DNA from: Muribaculaceae bacterium
GTDB lineage: Bacteria; Bacteroidota; Bacteroidia; Bacteroidales; Muribaculaceae
Length of the DNA stretch: 64,000 nt
NCBI GenBank assembly: GCA_029058745.1
Contig: JAIDXM010000106.1
Span: 1 to 64,000 of the forward strand
Direction: 5' to 3'
Positions 1 through 7,971 of the stretch are shown piece after piece. A model generated the notes under the pieces. It was not told the DNA's origin. It made no database searches and saw only the letters and a program-made list of their open reading frames with translations. The first letter of the stretch is position 1; the number at the start of each line of letters is the position of its first letter. A program made the translations under genes and the position numbers.

Positions 1-394
1 CTGAAACATGGCCATTATGCCCTCGTTTTAATCTATTTTGACGGAAAGATGCCTAATACGTTTTAGAGGAAAGTTAAAGAAAATCCGCGATGTAAGCTTC
101 CCATCTCAGATATTATCGCTAACTGTTTCGCTAACTTTGTCATCGGATACTCTTCGGACTGTCCACGGTATTTTGGAAAAAAAGAAGCGTTATGCTCATC
201 TTGTTTGTTGAAAACGTGGGAAATTTTCAAATTGATGCAAGAGATAGCATAGTGGTTCTCACGCATATGCTTGGGTCACTATTGTTACATCTGCATCAAA
301 GGTTTCCTACGACCCTCAACAAAGACGTAGCATTGTTGGCTCACGAATTCTTATTATATAATTGTAGCTTATGAGTCAAGGGCGAAGAATCACA
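1..394. other. AT-rich left end with no recognisable gene
   Basis: I see no gene I can support here. Two short opposed open frames (about 60-67 codons) overlap across positions 63-374. Neither shows a family motif, a signal peptide or an extension beyond nearby stops. The next plausible start is at 395. The stretch may be decayed accessory DNA, in keeping with the truncated leucine-rich-repeat fragment that follows. Confidence 0.5.
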
Positions 395-781
395 ATGATA
401 CGACAATTCATTTTCATTACTTTAATACTATTTTCGGCAAGTGTATTATCTAATACCCAGAATGTAGTAATCAAATCTCCGGATTATTTCAAGTCCCCTA
501 TACGTGATGGGCATGAGCTGTTTCCTGACAGCCTTGTATATCCACGTGATGCAGAGTTGATTCATATCTCGGATATAGGAATGATTGGTCGCTTCGAGGA
601 TTATGGATTCACTAATCTGAAAAAGGTATCATTCGGCAATATTGATTATATGCCGGGAGGATTATTCCGCAATAATAACACGATAGAAGAGATTGAATTT
701 AACGGATTTATCGGCCATTTCGATTGCTCGTTGGTGTCCAATTGTCTGAGTCTCCGTAAGAACATATATTTGCTTTTGTAG
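395..781 (+). CDS. Truncated BspA-like leucine-rich-repeat secreted protein (fragment)
   Basis: An open frame of 128 codons. I place the start at the second in-frame ATG (395) because an uncleaved-looking polar leader (MSQGRRIT) precedes it from 371, while MIRQFIFITLILFSASVLS is a good Sec signal peptide. The mature part has two units resembling BspA-type LRR repeats (a 'NLKKVSFGNI...GGLFRNN' pattern), then stops abruptly after 'CLSLRKN'. BspA-family surface proteins normally carry many repeats, so this is probably a 3'-truncated remnant or a very short family member. A gene of opposite orientation ends 11 bp downstream. The repeat assignment is by eye and function is unknown; in other Bacteroidota such proteins are surface adhesins. 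Confidence 0.5.
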   Translation: MIRQFIFITLILFSASVLSNTQNVVIKSPDYFKSPIRDGHELFPDSLVYPRDAELIHISDIGMIGRFEDYGFTNLKKVSFGNIDYMPGGLFRNNNTIEEIEFNGFIGHFDCSLVSNCLSLRKNIYLLL

Positions 782-792
782 GGATAAAGTGG

Positions 793-1050
793 TTATGACG
801 TTGCCATGGCAAGTATGTTTTCAGGGATTCGGAAGAAGTAGTCGTATTTTATGTCGCCACACCGTGCATTGTAGATATTTCCGTCAATCTCATATTTGCC
901 GAATTCGAGTATCAGCATTACGTCTGTGTCTATTTCGATGTGGAAAACTTTGACATCATCGAATGCAGTCATTGACAGGGTTCCGTCAACACGTTCAAGG
1001 TTGGAGTTTATGCCTGGGAGTATTCCGAATGTTGTTTTTATTTCGTTCAT
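793..1050 (-). CDS. Hypothetical protein, 85 aa
   Basis: A small open frame read from the minus strand. I prefer the internal ATG at 1050 (MNEIKTTFGILPG) to the more distant upstream ATG at 1152, because the intervening 34 residues are Cys/Pro-rich and look non-coding. The product is acidic, has no signal peptide or membrane segment, and alternates hydrophobic and polar residues like a small beta-rich cytoplasmic protein. I do not recognise the family. No ribosome binding site is evident, which is usual in Bacteroidota. Its 3' end lies 11 bp from the end of the convergent LRR fragment. Confidence 0.4.
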   Translation of the reverse strand: MNEIKTTFGILPGINSNLERVDGTLSMTAFDDVKVFHIEIDTDVMLILEFGKYEIDGNIYNARCGDIKYDYFFRIPENILAMATS

Positions 1051-1346
1051 ATTAAATGGTGTTTTTATAGTCGCCACAGAAAGTATTTGTGCATTTCCGA
1101 GGTAGGGACATGCCTTTGGCATGTAGGATTCGCACAGGTATAAAATGCACATTTATTCTGTGTGCTGACTATAGTTATCGTTTTAAAGTAATAACGCATT
1201 TGGGGAGGTGACGGTTTGCTGGATTTTTTTATGTAAAATTATGTTAAAAATGATATTTGCCATTGAACCAAAAGGGTGGTTTGGTTGTCATATAATTAGA
1301 AAATCGTTTCATGATGTTAGGTTAGTTTGAAAATTAAGTATTATTG

Positions 1347-1380
1347 AAAAAGAAAGCGGTCGATGTGAATCGGCCGCTTT
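1347..1380 (-). terminator. Intrinsic terminator of the oxalate operon
   Basis: Arms 1353-1364 and 1369-1380 (AAAGCGGTCGAT / ATCGGCCGCTTT) pair over 12 bp with one G-U and a 4-nt loop. Read on the minus strand the hairpin is followed by CTTTTTC, so it fits an intrinsic terminator 13 nt after the stop codon of the flavin-reductase-like gene. Confidence 0.75.
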
Positions 1381-1392
1381 TGCTTTGTAGTA

Positions 1393-1959
1393 TTATTTCA
1401 ATTTCTTGCCTACAGAGAATGCTTTGGCAACCACAGGACCGAGAGTCCGGTAGGTGTTGGACTCTGAATCAAAAGTTATCGGCTTCAGTTTTGAGTAATC
1501 AACCTTTCCGTTTTCATCAAGTATCGTGTCATCTGCGACAGTCCTTACAACTTCAGCGACGATTCTTGTGCCACCGTCACCAATGTCGGTTATGGAAACC
1601 ACCTTGCATTCCATTGCAAGGATGAATTCCTCAATTATAGGAGCCATCACTTTTTCAGCAGGCACAACGGTGGCATGTACATGACTTAGTTTTGTCTTGT
1701 CATGTCCGGAGACGATTCCGAGATAATCGGCGAGTTCCACGCGTTCCTCGTCAGCTATATGCACAGTCATAGCCCCCGTTTTTCGTATGTTTTCCGTTGT
1801 TTTATGATTAGAAGAGATATTGATGGCGATTTTGTTGTCCCAACATTGTCCTCCCCATGCCACATTCATGGCATCCGGGTTCTTGTCTTTGTCATAAGTG
1901 GCTACAATCAATACGGGATGAGGTGCTATGATTGCGCGTGTCTTTATTTCCTTAAGCAT
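1393..1959 (-). CDS. Flavin reductase-like / flavoredoxin family protein
   Basis: A 188-residue protein of the FMN-binding flavin reductase-like (DIM6/NTAB, flavoredoxin) family. It shows the typical split-barrel opening 'APHPVLIVATYD...PDAMNVAWGGQCWDNKIAINIS', then a 'T.ENI..TGAMTVHIA' segment. Family members bind FMN and either reduce free flavin or act as electron-transfer flavoproteins. Length is normal. It is the last gene of the oxalate operon, 19 bp after the AEC transporter gene, and is followed by a terminator. Nothing in oxalyl-CoA decarboxylation or CoA transfer needs flavin, so its role there is unclear; a redox or detoxification link is inference only. Confidence 0.8.
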   Translation of the reverse strand: MLKEIKTRAIIAPHPVLIVATYDKDKNPDAMNVAWGGQCWDNKIAINISSNHKTTENIRKTGAMTVHIADEERVELADYLGIVSGHDKTKLSHVHATVVPAEKVMAPIIEEFILAMECKVVSITDIGDGGTRIVAEVVRTVADDTILDENGKVDYSKLKPITFDSESNTYRTLGPVVAKAFSVGKKLK

Positions 1960-1978
1960 ATTGCAAACTTTTTTAATA

Positions 1979-2953
1979 TCATATCATTTTTAGCGCCAAG
2001 TCGGTAATCCATATCCAGAGAGGGCAGAACCCAATGAAAAGGATTACAGACAGTGTGAGGGAAGATGTTCCCGTGGCAACGTAGCAGTTGTATTCATCCG
2101 CGATTATAATTCCGGAGAATGCGGGGGGGAGAGCCCCGGCCACAACAAGCATCTTAAGATTTTCCGGGTCCATCTTGAAAACAATTCCAAGTATGAGAAT
2201 AACGGCCGGCATCATAATCATCTTCATAATCGAACCAAGAACAGCTTGCCAGTTCAAAGAGAATTTAATAGCCGAAAGCGTTATTCCGGCAGAGAATACA
2301 GCCATTGATGCATTAGCCTTGGCGATAAGGTTGAACGAAGGGGATGCCCATTCAGGCCATGGAATTCCGACCACTACCCATATAACCGCCAATATCGGCG
2401 CCCAGGCAACCGGTTGTTCAAGGGCGTGTATCACAGGCGCCCAGGCGCTTTGTTTCTTTACGGCGCCGGTCTGTTGTGTTTCAAGAGATGCGTTCATGAG
2501 TGATAGTCCCACCGGGATGCCGATAGCGTTAACTATGATTCCTACAATTGCCACAACGAGAGCGACAGAAGGAGATGTCCCGAAAATAGGCTCAAGAACC
2601 GCGAATCCAAGGAATCCTATTGTCGGGGATCCGCTGATAAGCGCAGATACGGCAGCATCGGCACCTGTGTTTTTCTTGAAGCAAAACTTGAAAACAAAAT
2701 AGACGAGCATGAAGCAGGCCATTATTCCGATGGCGGAGACGACAGTGAGTTTGATGTCGCGCACCAGCATATCGCGACTTGCCTGAACGATGGAGACAAA
2801 CAAGGCGGCAGGCAATGCGTAGTCAAGCACAACTTTGTTGAACTTCTTAGCATCCTCACCCGAGAATATGCCCTTCTTTCCGGATATGAAGCCGGCAAGC
2901 ATCACCACAATGATAGGGACGATGGCATATAATATAACATGAGAAATGTCCAT
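1979..2953 (-). CDS. AEC (auxin efflux carrier) family transporter, probable oxalate/formate-type permease
   Basis: A 324-residue inner-membrane protein with about ten hydrophobic segments, opening 'ISHVILYAIVPIIVVMLAGFISGKKGIFS' and followed by the AEC signature 'FNKVVLDYALPAALF'. The AEC family includes bacterial malate and dicarboxylate carriers. In E. coli the AEC gene yfdV sits next to yfdW and yfdU, the formyl-CoA transferase and oxalyl-CoA decarboxylase genes. The same three-gene neighbourhood here suggests that this protein moves oxalate, formate or a related small acid. That substrate is inferred from context; the family call is firm. Confidence 0.82.
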   Translation of the reverse strand: MDISHVILYAIVPIIVVMLAGFISGKKGIFSGEDAKKFNKVVLDYALPAALFVSIVQASRDMLVRDIKLTVVSAIGIMACFMLVYFVFKFCFKKNTGADAAVSALISGSPTIGFLGFAVLEPIFGTSPSVALVVAIVGIIVNAIGIPVGLSLMNASLETQQTGAVKKQSAWAPVIHALEQPVAWAPILAVIWVVVGIPWPEWASPSFNLIAKANASMAVFSAGITLSAIKFSLNWQAVLGSIMKMIMMPAVILILGIVFKMDPENLKMLVVAGALPPAFSGIIIADEYNCYVATGTSSLTLSVILFIGFCPLWIWITDLALKMI

Positions 2954-3025
2954 AATTTAATTGTTTAAAAGTGATTTATAAATCCGTATATGCCGTACTT
3001 GCATCTTCAGCCCATCGAAGAGAGG

Positions 3026-4765
3026 CTATACGGTATATTCAATCAATGGTGCCGGATTCAGATAGCCGATATGTCCACTTTCCTTGCCGGCATCTGCGGC
3101 GAGCTGTACGTTTATGATTGCCGGCATTTTAGATGCAATTGCCTCTTCAAGAGCTTTTTTCAGTTCCATGGGGGATGAGACATAGTAGCCTTTCGCCCCG
3201 AACATGTCGCCCATTTTGTCGTATCGGGCATTGATGTCGAGGGTTGTTGGTGCCGGGTCATGTTCTATTGCGGGGTCTGATGAAGGATTGACACCAATGC
3301 TGTTATAGATTCCGCCATTGTTAAAGACCACAACAGTCACCGGAAGTCTGAAACGGCAGATTGTCGCGAAGTCCATTCCGGAGAAGCCGAATGCCGAGTC
3401 GCCTACTACGGCTACCACCTGTTTCCCGGTTGCGACGGAGGCACCGACACAAGATCCCATTCCCATTCCCATGATTGCCCATGTGGCGCAGTCAATACGA
3501 TGTCTTGGCAGTTTCATATCGATGGTGTCGCGTGTGTCATCAAGAGTGTTGGCCCCCTCGTTGACGAGAATGATGTCGGGATTGGCTGCGAGTACCGGTT
3601 TTATGGCACTTAGGGCGCTCCAATGGTTCATCGGGGAGAGGGACGCGGCTTCCGACAGCCTGGCCTCGAATTTCGCGTTTTTGATTTTCGTCTCGGCCTG
3701 CAGAGATTTCACCCAATCCGGGTCGGCCGCCATATTCTTGCCGTCAAGTGCGTTGAGCAATGCATTGAGAGATTCTTTGATGTCGCCGACAACAGGTGCG
3801 GCTATTGGTACGTTTACATCGATTTCAGAGGGTTCCACATCCAGCTGGACAAACTTAATCTCGGGATTCCACTTTCCTTTGCCGAAAGATAGCATCCAAT
3901 TAAGTCTTGCTCCGACAACAATCACGACATCCGATTTCTGCATGATGTCGGACCTGCAGGAAAGCGCACTCAGATTCCCATCGTCAGGAAGGAGGCCTTT
4001 TGCCATGGACATCGGAAGATACGGAATGTTGTAGGTGTCAACTAATTTTTTTATTTCGTTTTCAACCTGAGCGTAGGCCGCGCCTTTCCCGATTAATATT
4101 GCGGGACGTTTTGCAGAAAGGATAATCTCGGCAGCCCTTGCAATAGAATCATTGTTGGGGAGAGAGGGGGAATACACGTCAACCGGCGAGTAGAACAGTT
4201 TCTCGGCGTCAGATGCGTCCATAATCTCGGCAAGGGCAGGGGTTGTCATATCGATATACACTCCACCGGGGCGACCGCTGACAGCGGCTCTATAAGCACG
4301 GGCAACCGCTGACGGTATGTCGGAAGCGTGGCTGCATCTGAAAGCCACTTTTACCAAAGGACGTGCGGTGTTGAGCTGGTCAAGTTCCTCGTATGTCCCC
4401 ATTTTCATATCCACCATAGTGGGGTCGGAAGCACCGGAAATCTGAATCATGGGGTAACAGTTGACGGTTGCATTCGCAGTGGCGGTAAGTCCATTAAGAA
4501 ATCCTAAAGAAGATACGGTAAGCAGTACACCAGGCTTACGTGTGAGATAGCCGTGTGTGGCGGCTGCCATTCCGGCCTGTTGCTCGAATCTGAATCCTAC
4601 ATACTTGATTCCAACTTTCTGCATTGCATAGGCCGCTTCTGTGACGGGGATACCCACCAGTCCATACACATTGTCAAGGCCGAGTCGTTTAAGAGATTCG
4701 GCGAGAATATACATTCCGGTCACTTGTTCCGGGAAATGTGGTTTCGTATTGTTTGAAGTATTCAT
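3026..4765 (-). CDS. oxc: Oxalyl-CoA decarboxylase
   Basis: A 579-residue thiamin-diphosphate enzyme that decarboxylates oxalyl-CoA to formyl-CoA and CO2. The three ThDP-fold domains are present in order (N-terminal Pyr, central, C-terminal PP). Visible catalytic features match the Oxalobacter formigenes enzyme: the cofactor-activating Glu at 61 (RFEQQAG), the Tyr-Glu pair at 125-126 (GTYEELDQ), the ThDP/Mg motif GDSAFGFSG at 455-463 with NNGGIYN at 482-488, and the C-terminal ESGHIG segment. Length is normal for the family. It lies 79 bp after frc and 72 bp before the transporter on the same strand. This is more specific than a generic acetolactate-synthase-like call because of the Tyr-Glu and NEGAN motifs. 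Confidence 0.93.
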   Translation of the reverse strand: MNTSNNTKPHFPEQVTGMYILAESLKRLGLDNVYGLVGIPVTEAAYAMQKVGIKYVGFRFEQQAGMAAATHGYLTRKPGVLLTVSSLGFLNGLTATANATVNCYPMIQISGASDPTMVDMKMGTYEELDQLNTARPLVKVAFRCSHASDIPSAVARAYRAAVSGRPGGVYIDMTTPALAEIMDASDAEKLFYSPVDVYSPSLPNNDSIARAAEIILSAKRPAILIGKGAAYAQVENEIKKLVDTYNIPYLPMSMAKGLLPDDGNLSALSCRSDIMQKSDVVIVVGARLNWMLSFGKGKWNPEIKFVQLDVEPSEIDVNVPIAAPVVGDIKESLNALLNALDGKNMAADPDWVKSLQAETKIKNAKFEARLSEAASLSPMNHWSALSAIKPVLAANPDIILVNEGANTLDDTRDTIDMKLPRHRIDCATWAIMGMGMGSCVGASVATGKQVVAVVGDSAFGFSGMDFATICRFRLPVTVVVFNNGGIYNSIGVNPSSDPAIEHDPAPTTLDINARYDKMGDMFGAKGYYVSSPMELKKALEEAIASKMPAIINVQLAADAGKESGHIGYLNPAPLIEYTV

Positions 4766-4782
4766 AAATCAGTTTTTATAAA

Positions 4783-4822
4783 GGCTTGCGGAAATGAATG
4801 GATAAGATTCTTTCCGCAAGCC
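4783..4822 (-). terminator. Hairpin between frc and oxc (attenuator or processing site)
   Basis: A perfect 12-bp inverted repeat (GGCTTGCGGAAA at 4783-4794, TTTCCGCAAGCC at 4811-4822) with a 16-nt loop. It sits 22 nt after the frc stop and 17 nt before the oxc start codon. On the minus strand it is followed by TTTATAAAAA, a weak U-tract. It could act as a partial terminator or mRNA-stability element that lowers oxc relative to frc; that role is inferred. Confidence 0.6.
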
Positions 4823-4844
4823 ATGATGATAGAATAACAAGAGC

Positions 4845-6149
4845 TTATTTCTTGGCAATAGGAGCGGTGGTGCCGTTTGCCTTGAACTTGGCAATTTCGT
4901 CGGAGGAGTATCCAAGCCCGGAAAGTATTTCATCCGTGTTGCCGCCAAGTTCCGGACATGGCCCGTAGGCCGGTTGATAATTTGAAATTGTAAACGGACA
5001 CCCGACGGTTACGAACTCTCCGATTTCACCCCCTTGATTGATTTTGACGAGAGTGTTCCCGTCATAGAGCGACTCGTCGGACATGACCTCTTTTGTAGAT
5101 AAGACAGGACCTACTGGAACTCCAGCTTTGCCAAGGATTTCAGTTACCTCAAACTTTGTCTTGTCGGCAGTCCATTCGCCTATGCGTTTGTATATTTGCG
5201 GTTTATGCTTATCTCGGGCATCAGCGTTGTTGAAATCGGGGTTAGTGAGCCAATCCTGGAATCCTACAGCATTGCAGAATAGCTCAAAGTCTTTTTCGCC
5301 ACGTTGCAGGACAATATATACATAATTGTTGGCATCGAGTTCGGAGTCATATCCGCCGGCAGGCTTGCATTTGTAAGTCCATCCGAGCACACCGCCGCCT
5401 TCTATGTTGCCGGAACGAGGCACGCAGTCGCCGAATTTTCCATCGGGATATTGCGGGAACTGAGTAAGGTATCCGATTTTCTCAAGCGTTAGCTGGTCGC
5501 GGGTCTTGATTCTGCAAAGGTTCAGACAGGCATTGTGCATTGACTGATAAATGAAAGAACCCTCTCCGGTTTTTTCCCGTTGGCATATAGCCGCAAGTAT
5601 TCCGATTAGCAGATGCATTCCGGTATTAGAATCACCAAGGGCCGCCCCGCTTTGCGTAGGGATGTTGTAGTCGCCGTCATACCATCCGGTGGTGGATGCG
5701 GCGGCGGCAGTCACTTGCGCGATAGGTTCGTAGGCTTTCAAATCCTTGTATTTGGATGACTGAGGGAATCCCTTGATTGTCCCGTAGATACACTTGGGAT
5801 TGAGCTTGTGCACTTCCTCCCAAGAAAACCCAAGCTTATCCATTGCTCCGGGATGGAGATTCTCGATAAATATGTCGGCTTCCTTTATCAGTTTGGTGAG
5901 GATTTCTTTGCCGTCGGGCGTCTTTGCATCGAGCGCGAGTGATTTTTTATCAGAGTTGAGCTGCAGGAAGTAGTAGCTTGGAAGGTCGGGGTTGAACTGA
6001 AGCTCTTTTCTTGTGGCATCACCAACTCCGGGACGTTCAATCTTAATGACTTCGGCACCAAGCCATGCCAACATCTGTGTGCATGACGGGCCGGATTGCA
6101 CTTCGGTAAAATCTATAACCTTAATGCCTTGTAAGGGTGCTGTGTTCAT
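4845..6149 (-). CDS. frc: Formyl-CoA:oxalate CoA-transferase
   Basis: A 434-residue class III CoA-transferase that moves CoA from formyl-CoA to oxalate, making oxalyl-CoA for the next enzyme. The N-terminus (PLQGIKVIDFTEVQSGPSCTQMLAWLGA) is typical. The catalytic Asp, Asp169 in Oxalobacter Frc, is Asp173 here in the diagnostic LGDSNTGMH motif. The glycine loop that gates the active site appears as EGGGVLGW. It is the first gene of the minus-strand operon frc-oxc-AEC-flavin reductase. I found no exact TAnnTTTG promoter upstream. Confidence 0.93.
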   Translation of the reverse strand: MNTAPLQGIKVIDFTEVQSGPSCTQMLAWLGAEVIKIERPGVGDATRKELQFNPDLPSYYFLQLNSDKKSLALDAKTPDGKEILTKLIKEADIFIENLHPGAMDKLGFSWEEVHKLNPKCIYGTIKGFPQSSKYKDLKAYEPIAQVTAAAASTTGWYDGDYNIPTQSGAALGDSNTGMHLLIGILAAICQREKTGEGSFIYQSMHNACLNLCRIKTRDQLTLEKIGYLTQFPQYPDGKFGDCVPRSGNIEGGGVLGWTYKCKPAGGYDSELDANNYVYIVLQRGEKDFELFCNAVGFQDWLTNPDFNNADARDKHKPQIYKRIGEWTADKTKFEVTEILGKAGVPVGPVLSTKEVMSDESLYDGNTLVKINQGGEIGEFVTVGCPFTISNYQPAYGPCPELGGNTDEILSGLGYSSDEIAKFKANGTTAPIAKK

Positions 6150-6442
6150 AAAATAGTATAATTAACAAGATTTCGGTCTAAAGCGTATCGCTTATTTATG
6201 TAATAATAACCGTTTGTAAATGGAAAATGTTCAATTATAACGTTTGCATAGAATTGAGATTAGTAAAAAAAAGGTCAAATTGATTTGGGAAGCCGTCCCT
6301 TGGATTGTAATGCGGGGACATCCCCAAAGATTGTTTGATTGATTACTAAAATCTGAAATCGTGAAAAACAATCCTAGGGGATGTCCCTGCGTATATTCAA
6401 TAAATATGGAATCCTCTAATGAAATCCGTTTGTGATGTTGGG
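6150..6442. other. Intergenic region upstream of the oxalate operon
   Basis: A 293-bp AT-rich gap holding the frc leader and a long imperfect inverted repeat (6311-6391). A poor -7 match (CAATTATA at 6232-6239, minus strand) has no -33 partner, so the operon promoter is not assigned. It may need an activator. Confidence 0.4.
6311..6391. repeat. Imperfect inverted repeat with GGGACATCCCC core
   Basis: Arms 6311-6335 and 6367-6391 match in 21 of 25 positions around a 31-nt loop. Each arm holds a GGGACATCCCC core that is itself nearly palindromic. It lies downstream of the pectate-lyase gene (minus) and upstream of frc. It may end the lyase transcript. The same core appears in the stem of the hairpin at 39024-39091. 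Confidence 0.65.
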
Positions 6443-7885
6443 TTAAGGAATCATCACCTTCTGTCTGTTGTGTATGTATATCCCGTCAGATGGCGAAATA
6501 GTAGGAATCCCGTTCAGATTGTAGAAATTGCCAGAACAGTCTTCTCTGGATTCGACAGTAGGATTCAACGATGCCGTATCATCGCTGTCTGAGAATTGAC
6601 AACCTATTTTCAGAGCGGCGGCTTTGGAGTTGTCTTTAAGTTTCAGGAAAGTTATGTCGGGCAAAGAGCCGTCCTCATTACGCGGATAAAGGAGCTGGGA
6701 TGGGTCGAGGCTTAAAAAGTCAGAGTCATTAAGAGAAATCTCTGGCAAGAAGGAATTGTTCACGTAAGTGCTTGACGAAGTGTCTATGTTGACGCAATGC
6801 GCTCCCGACATGGTGGGGGAGTAGGAAAGATTGTTGGTCAGATGGTGGTCATATCCATCGACATCAACGGCTTTTTTGTGCGACTTCCTATTTACCATGT
6901 TGAAATTTCTCTTGTTGCGGAAGGATGTGTTGTTGTGGAAATCGAGACCTCCGAGATGGTGGTTGGCATAGAATCCCGCCTCTTTGTTGGACCATGCGAT
7001 ACAGTTGCGGACTACATTGCGAGGGACATTCTCTCCGGCTTTCACGTTCTGTTTCATTCCATATCCTCCGGATTTAAATCCGGTTCCGTCGCCACGGGAA
7101 ATCCGGTCGGCATCGTATCCGTTTTCCCAAGCCCAGCAGTTTTCGATTGTGACAGGTGCGAGATTGTTTATCAGGTCAAAGCCGTCGTCGCTGTTGCGCC
7201 ATGCCCTGCATCCTCTTATTACGTTCCCCGTGAAGCTCGCGTTGTTCATATGGAATCCGAATCCGTCGCAGTTCCCTCCTTTCCCATTTTCAGACACCGG
7301 GTCATAATTGTTGTAGGCATCACAGTTAAGTACAAGGTTGTTTTTCCCTCTTGTCGCATATACACCAATACCCATTCCATCGTGCATGTTCACACGTTCT
7401 ATGATGCAGTTATTTCCACCGAAGAGGGCTACGTTTATGCTCTGTGTATGTCCGGTCTGGGTGACTTGTATTCCGATTATGTCGAAATCACGAAGATGCC
7501 AATAGTCAGATTTGACGTGGAATCCTATCACTCTGGCGTCAGGCTTCACATCAGACAGGTCGATTGTTGCATTCTCACCGGGGTATCCGGATATTACTAT
7601 CGGAGATTCGGAAGAGCCATTAGAGGTAAGGTCATACACGCAGTCATAGACCCCTTCAGCTCCTTTTCTCATAACTTCTGATGGCTTCGGTCTGTATGTC
7701 CCTTCACGAAGAAAGATGGTTGTCCCCGGTTTTGCGGTTTCAATAGCCTTCCTTATAGAAAGGAACGGAGTGCCGAGGCTTCCATCATTGGAGTCATCTC
7801 CAGAAGGGGATACGTAATAGTCGGTGGCATGTGCCTGTAGAGACCATGATAATGCAAATAATCCGACGATAAAATGATTTTTCAT
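6443..7885 (-). CDS. Secreted PL9-like pectate lyase (right-handed beta-helix)
   Basis: A 480-residue protein with a signal peptide (about residues 1-20, ending QAHA) and the opening 'TDYYVSPSGDDSNDGSLGTPFLSIRKA' of parallel beta-helix lyases. Repeated turns rich in Asn ('NCIIERVNMHDGMGIGVY', 'NVIRGCRAWRNSDDGFDL', 'NVVRNCIAWSNKEAGFYAN') are typical of polysaccharide lyase family 9, which cleaves homogalacturonan. The last 30 residues (YNLNGIPTISPSDGIYIHN) resemble the short C-terminal tail often seen on exported Bacteroidales proteins. It stands alone with no SusC/SusD partners nearby. Substrate is inferred from the family. Confidence 0.8.
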   Translation of the reverse strand: MKNHFIVGLFALSWSLQAHATDYYVSPSGDDSNDGSLGTPFLSIRKAIETAKPGTTIFLREGTYRPKPSEVMRKGAEGVYDCVYDLTSNGSSESPIVISGYPGENATIDLSDVKPDARVIGFHVKSDYWHLRDFDIIGIQVTQTGHTQSINVALFGGNNCIIERVNMHDGMGIGVYATRGKNNLVLNCDAYNNYDPVSENGKGGNCDGFGFHMNNASFTGNVIRGCRAWRNSDDGFDLINNLAPVTIENCWAWENGYDADRISRGDGTGFKSGGYGMKQNVKAGENVPRNVVRNCIAWSNKEAGFYANHHLGGLDFHNNTSFRNKRNFNMVNRKSHKKAVDVDGYDHHLTNNLSYSPTMSGAHCVNIDTSSSTYVNNSFLPEISLNDSDFLSLDPSQLLYPRNEDGSLPDITFLKLKDNSKAAALKIGCQFSDSDDTASLNPTVESREDCSGNFYNLNGIPTISPSDGIYIHNRQKVMIP

Positions 7886-7918
7886 GAGCTGTTATTAAAT
7901 GTAGGGATTAGGAATTAT

Positions 7919-7962
7919 AATTATAAAGAACGGCGTCACATGTGACGCCGTTCTTTATAATT
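7919..7962. terminator. 44-bp perfect palindrome between the HU/SPOR gene and the lyase gene
   Basis: A perfect palindrome centred at 7940/7941 with two 22-nt arms and no unpaired loop (TTATAAAGAACGGCGTCACA plus its complement). It lies 9 nt after the stop of the upstream minus-strand gene. Its outer ends are A/T-rich, giving a U-rich tail, so it may serve as a terminator. Confidence 0.7.
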
Positions 7963-7971
7963 GGGATAATA

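Noticed and set aside
192-374. 60-codon open frame at the left end as a transposase remnant
   Set aside because: No DDE, zinc-ribbon or other transposase motif and no terminal inverted repeats could be seen on either strand.
801-812. TTGCCATGGCAA as an operator matching the speA palindrome
   Set aside because: It is shorter, sits at the end of a coding frame rather than before a gene, and may be chance; mentioned only as a comparison.
1266-1286. Small inverted repeat AACCAAA/TTTGGTT
   Set aside because: Only 7 bp with a 7-nt loop, far from any gene end on either strand and without a U-tract; not distinguishable from chance.
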